This document shows, piece by piece, positions 61,024 through 64,000 of a stretch of DNA of 64,000 nucleotides (position 1 is its first letter; each line of letters begins with the position of its first letter). The notes beneath the pieces are model-generated. The model was not told the origin of the DNA and made no database searches. It was given only the letters and a program-made list of their open reading frames with translations. Source of the DNA: Anthopleura xanthogrammica (taxonomy: Eukaryota > Cnidaria > Anthozoa > Actiniaria > Actiniidae); contig OZ025206.1 of the NCBI GenBank assembly GCA_964019055.1, positions 16,465,291 through 16,529,290 on the forward strand, read 5' to 3'. Position numbers and translations under genes: made by a program.

Positions 61024-62520
61024 GGAAATAGGTCATTCTACTGAAGACGGCCGATGCGGATTATGATTGTGCTTTGATATTTTCAACAACAAAAATTATT
61101 CTTAATATTTATTAGTCGGCGATATTTACCTAATTGTTATCAATATCATAACATTATTTGGATGTTAAGTTAATATTGAAACATCCAGTGCTACTGGCAG
61201 ACGAAAGAGTAATTTCCTTTCGGTTTTCAAACTACCCATCCCCTAATAGTCCATGAGCCAGAGGGAGTCCTCGGTACCATATAGAGGGAATAATTGCGAG
61301 TGGTATCAGATTAAAGGATAAATAAATAAATAAATAAATAATATTAGACATTGCAAAACGGTAGCTTTCTGGTTATTTTTTCGTTTTCATAATAGGTCTA
61401 TCTTGATAACACAACCCCCTTTTTTGTTTATAATTATATACATGCTCACGTTTCCTTTCGATCTTGGAGCTACCCACCTAAGGATTTAGAAACATAAGGA
61501 TTTAGAAACATTTTCATAAAAGGCCTTAAATGCAATTACTATATTGGATATTCAACTCTCTTCTAATTCGCGCTTCATTGCAAAGTATTTTGTGATTATA
61601 TAAACTCGAAGCTTTAAAAGCAATAGCCGGAACTGCTAGGTATATATTTCCTGGAATACTCGGAAGCTCGTTGAAACTATTGGAAAATAATCTCGAAAAT
61701 CCAAAGATAAATGATTATACGAATTCATGTGAAATACCGCTGTGCTGTGTGATTACGGGCTCATCTGTACAGACTCGCCGTCACACTAACTCGAAAACAA
61801 ATCACTGCGTGAAAAACCGCAACGACAAATGCATAAAAAAGGAAGAAATAAAGGAAAAGGAAAGGGAAAATTGTAGTATGATTGGGACAAAAATCCTATA
61901 TCTCTCTATCAAAATTCAGGCCCATCGCTTGGACCTCGAAAGGGGGGGGGGGGGGGGGGGTCGTTTTTCTGCCAATCTCAGGTGTTATATTATCAAGCTA
62001 GCAACCTAGCGACTGGCCTGAAATTAAAATCAAAATTCACCATCGCAAGATGTTATGAATTCCGGATGAGTACTTCATGTGTTTATGCTGAGCAATAGAA
62101 TCTACACCACTACATCTAGTCCCTAGGTCTCGAGACTCGAGACTCTTATTTAAGAAGGCTCACTAGCAGGCTCCTGGTATCACGATATCGAGAAAAATGA
62201 AAACCGCTGTTCTCATTTACTACAGGCTCAACTGCTCAGAGTCAACCTTCCCTTACAAGCCCTACCTCGTGCTCACTGGAAAGGAAAGCTGTCGCATGAT
62301 CAGAGCAATCAATCAATCTTTTATTTATCCATTATTTGCAATTTATACTCCTCTTAAAGTATACTTAACAATAAAAAAAAAAACAGTAAAAAACTGAAAC
62401 TTTCTTATTTTGCAGTATTGGCTGAAAACAGACAGAAGTGTGTGTGTGGTTTGTGATCTGGAAACACGGAGCAAACTACACGTTTTATTGTTTTATATGC
62501 GTCCATTTAATATATTATTC
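61024..62520. other. Intergenic sequence with poly-G run
   Basis: No supported gene. A run of 19 G lies at 61942-61960 and a short (AATA)n stretch at about 61320-61340. A 112-codon frame (61671-62009) reads through the poly-G and has no recognisable domain. Confidence 0.5.
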
Positions 62521-62524
62521 ATTT

Positions 62525-63264
62525 ATCCATCCATCCATCCATCCATCCACCCACCCACCCATCCATCCATCCATCCATCCATCCATCCATCCATCCATCC
62601 ATCCATCCATTCTTTCTTCATTCATTCATTCATTCATTCATTCATTCATTCATTCATTCATTCATTCATTCATTCATTCATTCATTCATTCATTCATTCA
62701 TTCATTCATTCATTCATTCATTCATTCATTCATTCATTCATTCATTCATTCATTCATTCATTCATTCATTCATTCATTCATTCATTCATTCATTCATTCA
62801 TTCATTCATTCATTCATTCATTCATTCATTCATTCATTCATTCATTCATTCATTCATTCATTCATTCATTCATTCATTCATTCATTCATTCATTCATTCA
62901 TTCATTCATTCATTCATTCATTCATTCATTCATTCATTCATTCATTCATTCATTCATTCATTCATTCATTCATTCATTCATTCATTCATTCATTCATTCA
63001 TTCATTCATTCATTCATTCATTCATTCATTCATTCATTCATTCATTCATTCATTCATTCATTCATTCATTCATTCATTCATTCATTCATTCATTCATTCA
63101 TTCATTCATTCATTCATTCATTCATTCATTCATTCATTCATTCATTCATTCATTCATTCATTCATTCATTCATTCATTCATTCATTCATTCATTCATTCA
63201 TTCATTCATTCATTCATTCATTTCATTCATTCATTTCATTTCATTCATTCATTCATTCATTCAT
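62525..63264. repeat. (ATCC)n then about 650 bp of (TTCA)n
   Basis: An (ATCC)n stretch of about 85 bp is followed by a nearly perfect TTCA array from about 62618 to 63264, with TTTCATTCA interruptions only at the right end. Frames of 277 and 304 codons across it encode only HSFI-type repeats and are not genes. Confidence 0.97.
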
Positions 63265-64000
63265 CCACTGATTTCTTTCTCTATTGATCCATTTATACTT
63301 ATATACTTTTATCCATTTATTTAATTTAATTGTTTAATAGTCCCCTTTTAGTTTATATTTTCTGTTGCAATTTTTATATTTTATACTACCAACACTGCTG
63401 TACTGTACCTACATTACCATGTACACCTACTTCCAAAAGCATTTTTGAGAGCCGTGAAAGCAAGACGACAAACGACGTGATTGCAATGCATTATGGATTT
63501 AAAATGACGTTGCAAAATTTCCCGGATCTTGGACTAACTATCACCTATTCAGATTTTAAAAAAACGACTATTTTGACGTACAGGTATTACAAGTCATACG
63601 AGTATCCATTCGGTGGGTTTGCGACCATTTCCCAGAGAGCCAAGAGACAAAGACAAGGCAGCCATGCTAGTACTAAAGTGGTATTAACAACAGATACTCA
63701 TAAGAAATATGAGGACAGAACGTGAAAACGAAAAATTCTTAAACTTATTGGCTTTCTAAAAATCAAGTCAACCGTCTTAAAGCGTTTATATCTTAATTTC
63801 TCAAAATCATTATACGTATCTTAAATTCACACCTTAGCATATTAGAACTGATCTCCGTGGACTGACATTTGCTGTTACTGCAAAAACCTCGAAGTAAAAA
63901 TCGCAACTTATTGTGTTCAATTTCTCCACTCTCTTCTACCCCTTTCTTCCGTGCAAAGCTGTTTGTTCTCCAGAGAGAGCAATATATTTCTACTTAACAA
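63265..64000 (+). other. Right-edge sequence with one unassigned 131-codon frame
   Basis: An open frame at 63330-63725 encodes 131 residues. Its second half is polar and basic (SQRAKRQRQGSH near the end), with no signal peptide, domain or family I recognise. It has no clear promoter and begins in AT-rich flank of the microsatellite. It may be chance, or an exon of a gene continuing to the right. Nothing else is seen. Confidence 0.3.

Noticed and set aside
62410..63324. Open frames of 304 and 277 codons made of HSFI repeats
   Set aside because: They are translations of a (TTCA)n/(ATCC)n microsatellite. A 4-base repeat stays open in all forward frames if it contains no stop.

Overview
The window looks like nuclear DNA of an invertebrate animal, most likely an anthozoan cnidarian. 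The protein-coding genes are spliced with GT-AG introns, and their proteins belong to animal families: a type I diacylglycerol kinase and a PEA3-group ETS factor. The sequence is AT-rich, has long simple repeats and a 200-base N gap, and carries a tRNA-derived SINE of a kind I associate with corals. The taxonomic call is inference. All three supported host genes are on the + strand.

1-14.5 kb: 23 exons of a calcium-regulated diacylglycerol kinase (two EF-hands, two C1 domains, catalytic and accessory kinase domains, true stop). The first coding exon or exons lie left of the window. One intron holds a 3.2-kb element with about 380-bp terminal inverted repeats. It carries a decayed, intron-containing gene whose five acidic motifs resemble a PIN/FEN1-type nuclease, followed by a Cys-rich tail. 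Another intron holds the SINE.

14.5-20.8 kb: no supported gene. It contains a Tc1/mariner-type MITE with TA target duplication, a 57-nt hairpin with YY1-like arms, and a 48-bp minisatellite. 20.8-22.6 kb: an intronless cholinesterase-like carboxylesterase with a complete Ser-Glu-His triad and a GPI-type C-terminus.

22.6-43.2 kb: about 20 kb with no supported gene: simple repeats, a hAT-like MITE, the N gap and scattered X-box-like motifs. It ends in a CCAAT/TATA promoter for the next gene. 43.7-56.3 kb: a complete PEA3/ETV1-4-5-like ETS gene in eight exons plus a candidate 30-nt microexon, ending in the ETS DNA-binding domain.

56.3-64 kb: repeat-rich. It contains a foldback element, a 186-bp palindrome holding two hammerhead ribozyme motifs of the Penelope-like/retrozyme kind in opposite orientations, a 14-copy 58-bp satellite, and about 650 bp of (TTCA)n.

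The kinase (diacylglycerol/phosphatidate signalling) and the ETS factor (a MAPK-responsive family) are not an operon. No functional link is implied beyond proximity. The most unusual items are the nuclease-bearing long-TIR element, the paired hammerheads, and the microexon and NAGNAG acceptor of the ETS gene.
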